A DNA stretch of 64,000 bases from Siphonodentalium dalli (Eukaryota; Mollusca; Scaphopoda; Gadilida; Siphonodentaliidae), in contig CP136067.1 in the NCBI GenBank assembly GCA_032622095.1, positions 97,268,707 through 97,332,706 of the forward strand. Reading direction: 5' to 3'. The notes beneath the pieces are model-generated. The model did no database searches. It was not told where the DNA came from and saw only the letters and a program-made list of their open reading frames with translations. The position numbers and the translations under genes are program-made. Positions 1 through 12,167 of the stretch are shown one piece after another (the first letter of the stretch is position 1; each line of letters starts with the position of its first letter).

Positions 1-187
1 GCCAATGCCTCACTTGGAAGTTGTTATGGTAGTTTAGATGTTATTATTCCGTTTTCAGAGTTAGCGATGTTGACCGAGAGCATGTTGATATGTTTTACCG
101 AATATGCCGAAGAAGCAATAGCGTATGCGTTAAAAAAACTGTGACTCGGATAATTTTGTTGTATGAAGAGCACCAAATTGAGACCAG

Positions 188-965
188 TTAAGGGCTGTCA
201 AGCATGTTAGTGCCAGTGTCTACGGCGAGGTTGAGTTTGGTTGTGTAATGTGACCACAGCTCGTAGGATTTCCTCACAGCGAAAAGAGAAAACTCGTTTA
301 AGTTGAATATTTTGCTCCTGATGTCATCGGATAGGATGGAGAGCAATACCATTACTTGGTCCTTCTGTGCGAGGGAATCAACGTGTAAAAAACAGGGTAT
401 GCCAAACATGTCAATTAGTGAGAACAACACTTGTATTCTCACCTCTGATGTCGTCGAGCAGCCCAGTAAGGCATGCTCACTTGAACAATATCATCATAGT
501 CCTTGCCACACAGTTTGCATTTTCCACATTCCGGTGAGGTAGATAGACTCAGTAGTTTTGCAACAAGCAAGAATTTATGTTTTTCGTGTGCATGCGATCT
601 GCAAGACGTCCAAAGAACAGATTTTGTCAATATGTTATGCGAAGGTTGACAGTGAATCAGAACTTCTCATGCGCTCTTCGCACTCGCGCTTCTGTATTTT
701 GTTGATTTGTAGTTTGATGATTGTTTTTCATTCGCATTTGGATGGGAAATTACCACGTGTGGCGAAGTTATGGAGATATGAGCATAGATTATAGCGTTCG
801 AGTATAGATATAATATTGTTGATAAATGAAGAGTCGTCGGTTGACGTTTGTGAGAGGTGGTCGGCTAAACGTGATGTGAATAGTTCTTGCGACGATTTTC
901 CCTGCGGCATTCTGCAGAGGTTTCCGAAAAAACTGAGTTTACGTTTATCAATTCCCAATGGCTGG
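188..965 (-). pseudogene. LINE ORF2 C-terminal relic
   Basis: Three minus-strand pieces read in order as the C-terminal end of a non-LTR retrotransposon ORF2, downstream of the reverse transcriptase. The first (958 down to 728) has an IDKRKL segment followed by residues typical of the post-RT region. The second (630 down to 439) carries a Cys cluster, CGKCKLCG. The third (442 down to 188) has a helical, Leu-rich end. They lie in different frames, so frameshifts break the gene. No RT core is present upstream, because the sequence past about 965 enters an inverted repeat. The match is from memory of molluscan-type LINE C-termini; the clade is not assigned. Confidence 0.6.
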
Positions 966-1326
966 AAAGAAATAGTTCAGTGATTATCCCATTGTTCGCC
1001 ACACGCCACTCATAACAAACAAACAAACAAACCGCACGGGAACGTCACAGTAGCTTCAATTACCAGAGGCCACACGCAGGGGCATGGACAGCGCTATGCT
1101 GCCCCCAAACACACTGCCATTATACGCCGTTGCTATTTACGCGCCTCTATTATACTAAGCAGGCACATATATAGGGATGGCGTATAAGGGGAGTGCGGGT
1201 GGGGGTGCATGGACTCTATACTAATTGAAGTTACATTGAAACGACCGCGCGATTTGTTTGTTATGAGTGGCGCGTGTCGAAAAATGGGATATCACTGAAA
1301 TATTAGTTTGCCAGCCTTGGGAATTG
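949..1326. repeat. inverted repeat, about 80-bp arms (MITE-like)
   Basis: The left arm (about 949-1030) and right arm (about 1246-1326) are reverse complements with few mismatches. Both contain CACTCATAACAAACAAA or its complement, and both end near CAATTCCCAA. The spacer of about 215 bp is GC-richer than its surroundings. The outer 15 bp of the left arm overlap the LINE relic, so the arms may be an inverted duplication of LINE-containing sequence rather than a transposon terminus. No clear target duplication was found. Confidence 0.55.
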
Positions 1327-2112
1327 GTCTGATTTACCAACAATACAATATATATACACCAACAGGGCGAACGGAAGGCGGTGGCAATAGTAATACATTC
1401 ATTGGTTGAATTATTTATTAACTAGTAGAATAATTACATTTATTATAATGATTCCACAGAACTAATCCAGTTCCGAAAATATTCACAGGTACTCAGGACC
1501 ACTAATCCAACGATGAATATAAACGAATTAACATTTAGATTTAGAACCACTAAATAGTGATATATCCAATAAACCAATAGAATCACCACTTCACTATATA
1601 GCGCTCCGCATATCCGATATAACTAACAACAGAACTTGTATCTTGAGAATCTGGAGGAATCTATGGACTATTATTAGTAATTTCGAAACAGTTTTCTTGT
1701 AACGACGACACGTTTGTCACATAATCATGATGTGCAGCATTACCTTTGGCAAAAAGTAAGTTGGTTGTTGGTTACATGTCCAAATGCCTTATCATCATTC
1801 TGGAAGACCGACCTTCGTAATTCATGATCCACTTATACAATGTATATAATATAATAGTATAACACAATCATGCGACTGCCACATTCGACTTTCCAAACAC
1901 ATCTGCGAGTGACTTGGTTTGTGAAAACGGTTCACACGTTAGTCACGTTCATGGGACCAGTCCATGTTGTTTCGGATAATATTTATTCACATTCAACGGC
2001 GATCATTGCATTGTTAATCGGACTGTTAGGCTTGGCTAACGGGCTATTGTATTGAATCTCGGCCAGCGCACGGATTTCGCGTCGTGGTCAACACACGCTC
2101 AACGGCGCAATA
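1327..2112. other. no gene recognised
   Basis: AT-rich sequence with short open frames only. I see no domain, repeat array or RNA gene. Confidence 0.5.
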
Positions 2113-2232
2113 TCCAGTTAAGTGTCGGTCAGGGCACGTGAATAGTTCTTTACCAGAATAAAAGCTCGTCTTCGACTCGATGTATTCTGGTAAAGAACTA
2201 TTCGTGTGCTCTAACCCTTACTAAAAGCGGAC
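2113..2232. repeat. foldback palindrome, TTC/GAA triloop (HP1)
   Basis: The core arms 2134-2160 and 2183-2209 are complementary except for two bases. The palindrome is symmetric about position 2172, where GTC-TTC-GAC forms a triloop; on the minus strand this is C-GAA-G. Weaker pairing continues outward to about 2113 and 2232. The inner ten base pairs are imperfect. It shares its loop, but not its arm sequence, with three other palindromes in the window. Confidence 0.8.
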
Positions 2233-2880
2233 GCCTGAACTACACAATCATACTAATCGCGGTCATACCGTGATATATTCAAGTGGGCAGTAATTACAGA
2301 GTATCCCTGAAGATACAAGTGTCTATATATCAAAGGCTGCGTGATAATTTAGTTGTGAAGATGAGTGTTTAGAGAACAATAGATGGTGTTATGTTGGAAT
2401 TTGCCAAAAGTTGGAAACATTAAGGTATCAGTTGGACAATTCCGAGCCAATTAAGAGGAGCGCATGCGATTTAATGCGGTTTAAGTGGGTGTGCAGTTGG
2501 AAATTCACAGATGAACACCCATAACAAACGAAGACCACCTACCCAGATCCCTGGATTTAAACGACAGCAGGTTTGAAAATGGTTTGAATACTTCTGATCA
2601 TTGGCAACGACGGGTAACCATGGTAGTGATAACCATAATATTGTTTCAACTGACATTCAAATTGGGTATTTGATAAGATGATAAAAACACGGATGTATTT
2701 TTGAATGATACGGTACAATAGTAGACTGTTATTATTCGTGGTATTCCATAAAGTATCCTCCTCTGATTCTTGTACTATTGAGTCAAAGCATATGTGGTTG
2801 TTTCACAACGCGTCACGTACATTCATTTTAATGTATCATGTTGAATTTGATCTGGTGTCGGTTACACCGAAGACGAAGAA
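2233..2880. other. no gene recognised
   Basis: AT-rich single-copy-looking sequence. Short frames here show no recognisable domain. Confidence 0.5.
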
Positions 2881-3055
2881 AAGATGATAACTATAATGAT
2901 GATGATAATTTTTTGTTGACGACGATGATGGTCACGAAAATGGCGACAACGACGGTGATAATGATGGTGATGATGATAATTATTATGATGGTGTGGGCGC
3001 GATGATGATTATGATGACAGCGACTATGGAATGGTGATGGCTTAGACGTAACGCC
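2881..3055. repeat. degenerate (GAT)n low-complexity tract
   Basis: Repeated GAT/GAC/AAT triplets run through this stretch, for example GATGATGATAATTAT-type runs. It is an imperfect trinucleotide microsatellite. Confidence 0.85.
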
Positions 3056-5309
3056 GAAAGTGTTGGCGGATAATGATGTTATAAATCAAATGAACAAACC
3101 GTACAAAAACCATCTCAATGTTCAAATATATGACAAACTGTGACGTCATCCCTATATTGCCCCATATCCCCCATACCAATTAGTTTATGCTTTTCGATTT
3201 TGTTCTATTTACTATACACGAACACCAGAGCTTTGATAATCGAACTCTTTTAAAATTTGATTACTTTCAGCTGAGGTATACATATGTCGAACATGATGCT
3301 TATATTACAAAATTCCACAATTCTCCAAAATATATGCACGAGGCCGCCGTACCATAATGACCATTATTGATGTAATCTCAATTGCAAATAAGTATTCGGT
3401 GGCCATTTAGAAAATCCAAGATGGATGCCAGTTGAGTTGCCTGTTAAATGAAAATGTTACAAGTTCCATCCATACTCATTCAGTGGTGAATTTTCAATTG
3501 ATAATTATTTGTTATGGACCCATATATTCCATTCGATGGACAACTAGTTGAATATAATTTTATTTGCGGCCATTTCGAAAAATATAAGACGGCCGCCAGA
3601 CATCGTCGTAAAAAATGGAAACATGGATATTTGCTGTAAACATATTTATTCTCCCAATAATTTAACATCTATAAATAATACCTAACAATTACCGTTCATT
3701 GGTGCAGAATAGAGTTTTACTTGAAGGATTCAAAAACAAGCTAAAGTTTATTTTATGTCGTCTCTCCGTGATAATTCGAGCAGTATAAACAGTGGTCATA
3801 GTAAGTATAATAGACAGTGAGGGTGGAAGAGATAGAGTTGAAGAAGATGTCGAGAAGTTGATGACATTTACAAGCACATTGTTTGTCACATCACATGTAA
3901 GTCACGAAGAGTAATTATTTGCTCAAAGTTAATGAATGTACATATGTACATCGTATATATGCGGTACACATACACACTATCCACATATATTACTTTATTA
4001 TTATACAAATTAGAGGCACCATGTTTTACTGAAACGTACTGATTTTGCTATAAACTTATGTGTTGCTAATATTATATCAGAATTTTCGCCTACCGATAAT
4101 TGGTCGGTTTGAAGTAGAGTACCTATCTCTGCGTGTGCATCTGGTATTGTATCTCAGATGGTTATGGTGTAGATCGTAATTTAGATTGGTACACCCGTTC
4201 TTATACTTGTGTGATATATCTGACATTCCCTGTTCTCTAAACACAGCAATGAAACGGTGCTTTGGCCTAGATTTCCGTTCATACATTATCGTACATGTAG
4301 TTAGCAGAATCACTGATACACGTATGGGTAATATGAACTTGACGTCGCTTTGTTTCTTCAGCTGAACATTCACTGGTAGAAGAAATGCCCTCGTTTTAAC
4401 GATTTCATACAGCGCAACATCGCTGCCAACATTGGACCGTTATGCATGGGCAGGTTGTAGCATGTTCCACGGTACAAAACTATTTAAGTAACTGGCAGAC
4501 TGTAACAGACCGTTGTATTTTTTTACGGTTCAACACCGTGTAATTAATATTAAGACAATAACTAATAACTGTCTTTCATGGGTCAGCACCATTGTTTTTG
4601 CTCTTGCATGTAATTTGCTAATTTACCGTAGAATTAGCCAAGTTCCCGTGGTGACAATATGATTTCCCGGTAGGCATTACGATTCATATGTTTTAGAATG
4701 GTCGCAATTAGTATTATTAACTGAAAATGCATCTTAGTTCTTCTATTACGGTCATAGTGTTGGTGACACTTAAATCCTCATCAATGCATAAAGAGACAGA
4801 AAATACATTTGAAGTTTGAAGAGGATCAAACTCGTTATGTGCCTCGTGGAGTTTGATCCGGAAAAAGGCTATGCAGGCGTGATGTGATCATCTTTCAACG
4901 ATTCCTAGAAACTTAACATACCCATTTGTATGTTTAGTTCAGTTTACAAACAAGTACAGCGCACATAAGCCTAATCTTCCTAAAGTGACAACACACCCGG
5001 AGATGATGGGATAATTTTCAGCTATTGAGGGTATAGAGTAAACACATTCAATGATGTGTAGAGATATTGCTTCTTAAGGAGAGACATATGTGAAGGAATG
5101 AAGGCATTCCAAGAAAGACCATACACAGTTGCCATATTTGTAAATGAGGCAGGCTTTTCCCGGAAGTCTAAAAGTATACAGTATGGCATAACCATATTTG
5201 TGGAAGAGCAACAAGTTTTTTTCTGAGAAAACTGCGGGCACACAGGAGGTCAGCTGCAGCCATTGGTTGCAGAGCCATATTTGTTTATCATATTTAGTTC
5301 CGGAGATGT
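3056..5309. other. long interval without recognised genes
   Basis: About 2.2 kb of AT-rich sequence with open frames below 100 codons. None shows a known motif, Cys pattern or membrane pattern I trust. I see no tandem array. Confidence 0.45.
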
Positions 5310-5436
5310 CATTTGAATAAAGTTAGAGGAATTAGAACAAGCGGCAGTCAGTTCACTTTCTCTCAATTTTGTGCTGTGGTAGTTTGTATTACTGTTATCT
5401 TACTCTGTTTACTACTATACTATACATGTTATTATC

Positions 5437-6812
5437 ATGGGACGTGTGAGAAGGAGCGCTTCATGGACAGTTAATCATGGATTAAATTCAGAAGCTAATT
5501 ACACAGTTAATGATGTCTTTGGTCAGTCCAGGACAGGATCTCATAACATACAGCAGACTAACTCTGTTCCCCAACAATTCAGATGAAAATCCAGCAAACT
5601 GGACAGTTCAAAGACTATTACGGGAGTTGAATAGAATAGGGATCAGTATGCCATTCAAACGGAAGCCAACTCTGTTGAGACTTTATAAGGACAACAACTC
5701 TAAGCATAGTGACACGTTGGAAGGACCTACAGTTTCTCACATACTGGAGACTGTAGATGTGACAACAGACAATGCACAGACTGATGTTACTGCAGAATCA
5801 AATATACACAGTGCAATATCATCATTAACATATATTGGTGTATATTGGACAATAAATTAAATATGCAACAACCAGTTCAAGAGGTTGAATTTGTACCAGT
5901 CACAGGAGGATTTCCTAACTCACATAGGAGTAGGCAGCAGCCAGAAAGTTCTAATTGTATTCCAGTGGATATAGAGACCGTGTATTAACGGAATATATCG
6001 GCTACACAGCTAGGTTTGGGGCTATATAACTCAGCTATCAATGGTAATGGACAATACCCATTTTCGTCGGACTGGAAAGGTGTATCCATGTCACCGTTAC
6101 CTCAAATTGAGAACATTCCCAGTAACTTAAAACATAAGATATGGGCATGCCATGACACCAATCTGGCCCAGTTACTTATACCAACATTTAATGGACATTC
6201 GGCAAGTGCGAATTCAGAGGTACCAAGGGCAGAGAATCGGCCTGATGGAGGCTAAGTCGGTCAATTTCGATCACAGAATTCATAACATCCTTCAATCGTT
6301 TCAAGACAGTGATGTGCCAGGCCTTCCCACACCGTAGAGAGGAACTGGACATTTACCAGGCAACCATTTTGGATATGTCAAATAGATTTCCTGGTGGAGC
6401 TTTCTGTGAGTACCACAACACATTATCAGCAAAGCTGCTTCATGGCTGTTTAACAACAATACATTAGTGGACTGGTCGGTGCGAGATGACTCGTTGTTCT
6501 GTGATATATTTGCAGGTAAAGTGAGTAAGAATTGTGATTTATGTAAGGCCATTATTCATGCAACTCATTTTTTTGTGTATGCTAAGAATGAGCAGTAATA
6601 TAGCCATGCACGTCCATCTGGGGGTTTCTCTAAATATCCAACACGCCCTAAAGTATTTTTTCAGGGCAACGAGATCTGTTACAATTTCAAATCGGTAAAG
6701 AGCTGTGCAAATAGGTCATGTATTTATGCTCATATTTGTCTAATTTGTAAACACCGACATAGCAAAGTCAAATGTTACAAGGCTATTATGCCGGCAACAT
6801 CTAAATGACTTT
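5437..6812 (+). pseudogene. Ngaro-like ORF1 (gag-like), frameshifted
   Basis: The probable start is ATG at 5437 (MGRVRRSASW...). The frame then shifts, and a SAP-like segment follows (WTVQRLLRELNRIG..., about 5610-5690). At 6016-6200 there is a conserved stretch with IPSNLKHKIW and LAQLLIPTF. From 6300 two frames alternate and include WSVRDDSLFCDIFAG. A Cys/His motif near 6690-6780 (C-x4-C-x3-H-x-C-x2-C-x2-R-H) fits a zinc-binding end. The SAP-like segment and zinc motif suggest nucleic-acid binding in the particle. It is broken by several frameshifts and stops. Confidence 0.7.
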
Positions 6813-6837
6813 CACAAGCAGACACACAGAAGATCCC

Positions 6838-8292
6838 CCTGTCTGCTACTACTCCAATTAATGTCGAACAGCTTCAGCATGAATTAACTCACCCCGATCG
6901 AAATTGTGTTCAATATTTATTGGATGGATTGCAGCATGGGTTTCATCCTGGCATCCAGGATATACCATCCACTAGCTTTCAGTGTACGAATTGATTGTCA
7001 ACTGTTAGCAACGAGCAAGTGGTGAATGGGTTAATTGAAAAATAAGTAAACAAAGGGTATTTGCTGGGTCCATACCAGAGGCCACCATTCCGGTCTATAG
7101 AATCAATGCAATTTGTCTAGTAACAAGCAAATATTCAGCCAAACAGCTACTCATTGTGGATTTATCAGCACCTCACCACCATTCTCTACATCCATGTGTG
7201 AACTCTTTGATCAACAAAGAGGAATTTTCATTATCATATTTGATGATAGATGATGCTATCCAAATTATATCGGAATACCTGGTTATGTAAATTTGATTAA
7301 TTAGATCCCTTTAAACAGGCGCCACTGGCACCAGAATTATGGCCTTTGTATGGGGTCTGTTGGACAGGGTTATATTATTTTTTATCACAGACTACCATTT
7401 GAAATCGTAGTTGACCTTATCTGTTGACCAACTGTCTACATCAGTCTGCTGGATTGCACATCATAATTATGGCATTGAGAACATCTTATATTTACTTGAT
7501 GATTATCTGACAATTGATAAGCCAACTCAGTCCAGTTGAGAAAGGACCAAATCAGTTATGACCATGTTGTTTAAGAAATTAAATATCCCTCTGGCAGAAC
7601 ACAACACAGTAGGCCCATCACATTGTCTCGAATATTTAGGTATACTATTGGATACTGTAGAAACTGTTATGAATTCAATGTATGCTAGACAAATTCAGTG
7701 CAAGTAAAACATGTACCAAAAAGGAAATGGCAAGCCTCTTATGTCACTTGAATTTTGCAAGTAAAGTGATTGTGCCAGGTCGATAATTTGTGTCATATTT
7801 ACTATCGCTGCATAACTCACTTAAAGAATGTCATCATCATATTACGCTTAATGCATAGTGTATGGCAGATCTGCAATGTTGAGTACTTTTATGAAATGGT
7901 GGAATGGTGTGGCCTTTTTTCCGGATAGTAAGATCACAGAAGCATCAACATTTCAGTTATTCACTGACGCGGCCAGTAAGACTGGTTTTGGAGCTTACTT
8001 CCAAAAACAATGGTTTCAGGCAACATGGCCATCAGTTTTTGAAAGTCAGCAGTTCCCAGACCAGGAATAATCTATGGCACTGTTAGAGCTGTATCATATC
8101 ATCGTGGCAGCTATATTATGGGAACATCTGTGGTCCGAGAAACGTATTCTCTTTAATTGTGACAATATGGCATCCGTGCACATTATTCAGAAGGTCAGTC
8201 CTAAGTGCCTATTCTATTGAAACTGATGCGCAAATTAACACTTGTGTATAAAATATAATTTCTTGATATATGGAAACTTTATTCTATCTAAG
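6838..8292 (+). pseudogene. Ngaro-like reverse transcriptase and RNase H, first part
   Basis: Fragments in alternating frames read as a DIRS-type polymerase. The N-terminal region (TPINVEQLQHEL) lies near 6850. LLIVDLSAPHHHSLHP lies near 7150-7195. The catalytic box YLLDDYL is at about 7488-7508, followed by LEYLGILLD near 7630. RNase H begins with FTDAASKTGFGAYF (7950-8005), and further acidic positions lie in ELYHII (about 8086) and NCDN (about 8157). The reading frame stops exactly where the 2.6-kb insertion begins (TCTAAG). Stops and frameshifts are frequent. Confidence 0.75.
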
Positions 8293-8938
8293 GTAGCAGT
8301 ACACGATTTCACGGGTTGTAGGTCGTCTGAAAAATAGAAATATAAGTATCTGGGGGGCATAATGGCCAGTGTAGCCGGTGTTAACTGTGTCATTACTGGT
8401 TTGAAGGTTTATTTATTTTACAAAACTGGGAAAGTTCTCAAAAAAGTGAAAAATTTGGATACGCAACAGGGTTTTCGTATTCAGTGAAGGCCAACTCTGT
8501 GTTATTGATTACAGGAAAATAGCCCGATTTCTCTCCCCTGAATTCTGTCATCTGGGCTCGCAAGACTTTTTTTTCAAATTGATACGATAACTTTTTTTCT
8601 ATTTCAAATATTTCTCAGCTCTAGCATAGCTCTATCAGGTGGAAGAATCTTATTTACTGACATTCGCTCTATCATGGTCTGTTTTTGGGTTGAAAATGGC
8701 CAATTTGAGTAAAAAAATGGGTAAAATTGAGCGGTTCGTGTGTGCTAACCAAGGGGCATAACTCAATGACAAACTGTACGAAGAACCAAAAGTACATTTA
8801 TATGATTACACCTAAAATTTCTGTCGAAATTAAAACATGCTCGATTGGATATATGCCAACGATAATGGCTTAGCATTGATTTGAAGTACAGTAACCCCTC
8901 CCAGGTTGGCAAAATTGCTGGAAATCGTGTATTGCTAC
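8293..8938. repeat. 646-bp terminal copy, left
   Basis: Aligns without gaps to 10260-10905. By eye I count only about three substitutions, so the two copies separated recently. Its inner flank is CTTAAAG, the complement-mirror of CTTTAAG that precedes the right copy. Confidence 0.85.
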
Positions 8939-9117
8939 CTTAAAGAGACATATCAAATTGGATAAATTAGTGAAAATCTACTGAAACATTTTATCTTTCC
9001 TATCTTCGTGTCTGAGTTACTATTGACAGTTTCTATTTATGACTGTTCTCGGAATTAGGTGCATTTGCTTGTAGAGTATTTGTATCAGAGGCTGTAAAGT
9101 TTGATAGTATGGATTCC

Positions 9118-9860
9118 AGCTTGACAAGTCACTGAATGATCACACCGACAGGGCAAAAAACAAATTCAACGTATGTCTGCTATCGATAAAAAAAACATTC
9201 CGGTTCACATTGGGGGGGGGGGGGGGTTGGTTATGTGATTATATATGCATCAGTTACTCTGTACGATTCGTTTCGAGTGGTGCGGTTTTGTGTAATTACA
9301 TAAAATTGACATTAATTTAATGAAACGTGTTGCCACGCAAACATTTCAACAATGGATTTCCTTGGATACCTGGTATGAAAAGCCATATTAATGTTGGTTA
9401 TTTAGTCTTGGTCGTGTTTCCGAATGACCGAGTAATGTCAATATGTATATTGGAGAGGGGGTAAAGTCAGCTACTGAGTTATCACGAACAGCGCGTGAGC
9501 ACCAGCACAATAAAAATGGTATATAAGATTCCATAAATAATTAAATAGTGTGATTTCAACTTGACAATTAAGTCATTGAATGTACACCGACCGGCCAAAT
9601 AAACATGGTTCACATTTTGGGGGAGGGGTGATTATATATGCATTAGTTATTCCCTACGATTTGTTTGGAATTTTGTTGCGTTCTTACATGTTTATGACTG
9701 ACCACATAAAAGTGATTTGCATGTAACGAAATGTGTTGCTAAGGGAACATCCCAACAATGAAACTCCTCGGATACCACCTACGAATAGGCGTATTGATTG
9801 ATATTGGTCATTCGGTCTTGGTCGTGTTTCCAAATAACCAAATACATTGTCTCTTAACAT
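9118..9860. repeat. diverged internal duplication of about 320 bp
   Basis: Inside the 2.6-kb insertion, 9118-9440 and 9556-9860 resemble each other. Shared landmarks in order are TTGACAA..TCA.TGAATG, a G-rich run, TGATTATATATGCAT, AACAATG, GGATACC and TTGGTCGTGTTTCC. Identity is moderate, so this duplication is much older than the terminal copies. Confidence 0.65.
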
Positions 9861-10259
9861 ATTCGGGGGGGGTGTGTGACAAGAACATTGTCTTAACATA
9901 TGCAGGGGAGGATGGGGGGGGGGGGCTGGCTAGTAAATAACCACAGTTTATATGCTTTGGTCAGCAGAATACAGATGTAATATGTCTGTTCAGACTGCCT
10001 TTTTGACTGGGATGTTTAGTTTTAAGGTGGTGGGCATGATGTCACATTTATAATTTAACTGTTTTTTTTTTCGCTATAACCAATAATTTGGGTGAATTTG
10101 GTTCATTTTTATTGAAACCACACTACTTATATTGACCTTATTTCCCATTCGCACTGAAGAAACACCATATGTGTTATATATCAAAGTTATCGGTGTACGT
10201 CAGAGACTTAACTGGACATTTGCGCGTTGAAGGGGGATAACTCTTTTTTTTCCTTTAAG

Positions 10260-10905
10260 GTAGCAGTACACGATTTCACGGGTTGTAGGTCGTCTGAAAA
10301 ATAGAAATATAAGTATCTGGGGGGCATAACGGCCAGTGTAGCCTGTGTTAACTGTGTCATTACTGGTTTGAAGGTTTATTTATTTTACAAAACTGGGAAA
10401 GTTCTCAAAAAAGTGAAAAATTTGGATACGCAACAGGGTTTTCGTATTCAGTGAAGGCCAACTCTGTGTTATTGATTACAGGAAAATAGCCCGATTTCTC
10501 TCCCCTGAATTCTGTCATCTGGGCTCGCAAGACTTTTTTTTCAAATTGATACGATAACTTTTTTTCTATTTCAAATATTTCTCAGCTCTAGCATAGCTCT
10601 ATCAGGTGGAAGAATCTTATTTACTGACATTCGCTCTATCATGGTCTGTTTTTGGGTTGAAAATGGCCAATTTGAGTAAAAAAATGGGTTAAATTGAGCG
10701 GTTCGTGTGTGCTAACCAAGGGGCATAACTCAATGACAAACTGTACGAAGAACCAAAAGTACATTTATATGATTACACCTAAAATTTCTGTCGAAATTAA
10801 AACATGCTCGATTGGATATATGCCAACGATAATGGCTTAGCATTGATTTGAAGTACAGTAACCCCTCCCAGGTTGGCAAAATTGCTGGAAATCGTGTATT
10901 GCTAC
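10260..10905. repeat. 646-bp terminal copy, right
   Basis: Near-identical direct copy of 8293-8938, same orientation and same 18-bp inverted termini. The Ngaro RNase H frame restarts immediately after it. Confidence 0.85.
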
Positions 10906-11030
10906 CTAAGAGCAATGACATCAGCGATAGCCTCTCTCGATTTTAGACGGACTGATTCTGGCGGCTGGCACCAAATGCACACCCACCCCTTGTCGGATAC
11001 CAACAATGGAGGTGGTGTTGGCCACCTACA
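10906..11030 (+). pseudogene. RNase H tail of the Ngaro-like element
   Basis: Directly after the inserted 2.6-kb unit the frame resumes with SNDISDSLSRF and then FWRLAPNAHP, the expected end of DIRS-type RNase H. The codon phase continues from the last codons before 8293, which shows that 8293-10905 was inserted into a once continuous gene. It contains two in-frame stops. Confidence 0.7.
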
Positions 11031-11039
11031 TGTAAATCC

Positions 11040-11780
11040 TTGGGTGAATCAGCTTGTAGCTGCTGCTTTAAATCCTTCAACAGCACGAGTTTATCAAAGC
11101 GCCACACTTAATAAAAGTTGTTGTGATGAATCATGGAAAGTTTCTACCTAATGTTTCACTGTCATGGTGAATGAAGAGATCTTAATATATTATGTACCAT
11201 ATTGTCGACATAGCTACATTGTACAGGGACTTCCTAGCCCATTGCTGAGTGCCTGGGGCCCGCATTTGCAAAACGTGAAGCAGTACTTCGTGGTAACAAA
11301 CGGCTACAAGTGAACCGACAAATGTTCGATTGCCCATCACAAATCCGATACTGGAGGAGATTGTGCAGAAACTCAAACAACCTTTTAGAAGTCTTTTCAT
11401 TGATCTGATATTAAGTTCTGTGAGCATTGTGGCCTTCTTTGGTTTCTTACGATATGGCGACTTTACAGTCAAAAGTGGTAAGTTTGATCCGCAGTTACAT
11501 TTATGTATATATGACGTACAATTTCACTGTTCAAACAATTTACTTTATGCTACTCTACAAATTAAAAACTCCAAAACAGATCCATTCAGGCATGGCGTTC
11601 ATGTGAAATATTTTACGCATCGTTGGATATGACACACAGTTCAGGTTGTGCCAGCTCTTATGCAGCCAGTGGTATTCCAGACCATTTAATTCAACTGCTT
11701 AGTCGGTGGGATTCACAATGTTACACTAGGTACATTCACACTCCTGAATACTCCTTGTCTAGCGCAAATGAAGATTAAAT
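11040..11780 (+). pseudogene. tyrosine recombinase of the Ngaro-like element, degraded
   Basis: The N-terminal SAM-like part begins near 11045 (LNPSTARVYQS). The catalytic core is at 11330-11632, with box I Arg in GFLRYGDF (codon 11450-11452). After a frameshift, the C-terminal boxes lie at 11635-11735: His (HSSG), then SRWDSQCYTRYI with the RW pair at 11704-11709 and the nucleophile Tyr codon at 11722-11724. The Arg expected in the H-x-x-R box is Gly (GGT at 11644-11646). This enzyme would have integrated a circular cDNA. The copy is inactive. Confidence 0.75.
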
Positions 11781-11830
11781 GAATAGTTTTATGTAAGAAG
11801 TAGCCAATCTGTCAGATATTGAATAAAGTT

Positions 11831-12167
11831 AGCAAGTTTAAATAAGAATACCTGCAACAGATACAATTCTAGGGTTGTCAATCACGACAAATTATAACAA
11901 GTATATTGGTAGCCTACAGATCGAATGGGTTATCACATATTTGCTTCTGGATTCAAGCCTCATATGCAATACCAATACAACATGTTGGGAATCATTGCGA
12001 TTATTAGTATAATCTCCATTTGGGGCTTTCACAATATCGAACTGACAGATTTTCAAGATTTAGTATTACAAGAACCCCAGTGTTCACCGGAACAATCTTA
12101 GGATAACCTGACTAATTTGTCCATTTTCATAACAGACATCACATGCATACCGTAATCTCAGGACTTT
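11831..12167. other. no gene recognised
   Basis: AT-rich spacer between the Ngaro-like remnant and the next inverted-repeat element. Confidence 0.45.

Larger units (their letters stand above)
8293..10905. mobile_element. 2.6-kb insertion with 646-bp direct terminal copies that themselves end in inverted repeats
   Basis: The unit splits the Ngaro RNase H gene and is bounded by CTAAG at 8288-8292 and 10906-10910, a probable 5-bp target duplication. It starts and ends with two 646-bp direct copies. Each copy starts GTAGCAGTACACGATTTC and ends GAAATCGTGTATTGCTAC, so each has an 18-bp inverted terminus. The 1.3-kb interior has no coding capacity. LTR retroelements have direct repeats and 4-6 bp duplications, but no TG...CA ends, primer-binding site or polypurine tract are seen. 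A composite of two MITE copies moved as one is the main alternative. Confidence 0.7.
5310..11830 (+). mobile_element. degraded DIRS-superfamily (Ngaro-like) retroelement, interrupted
   Basis: The order gag-like ORF1, reverse transcriptase, RNase H, tyrosine recombinase is that of DIRS-superfamily elements. No methyltransferase-like region is seen between RNase H and recombinase, which favours Ngaro over DIRS1. Every domain carries frameshifts or stops, so the copy is dead. A 14-bp word, TTGAATAAAGTTAG, occurs near both ends (about 5312 and 11819) and may be a remnant of the split direct repeats. A separate 2.6-kb unit (8293-10905) is inserted inside the RNase H region. The family is assigned from remembered motifs, not from a search. 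Confidence 0.8.
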
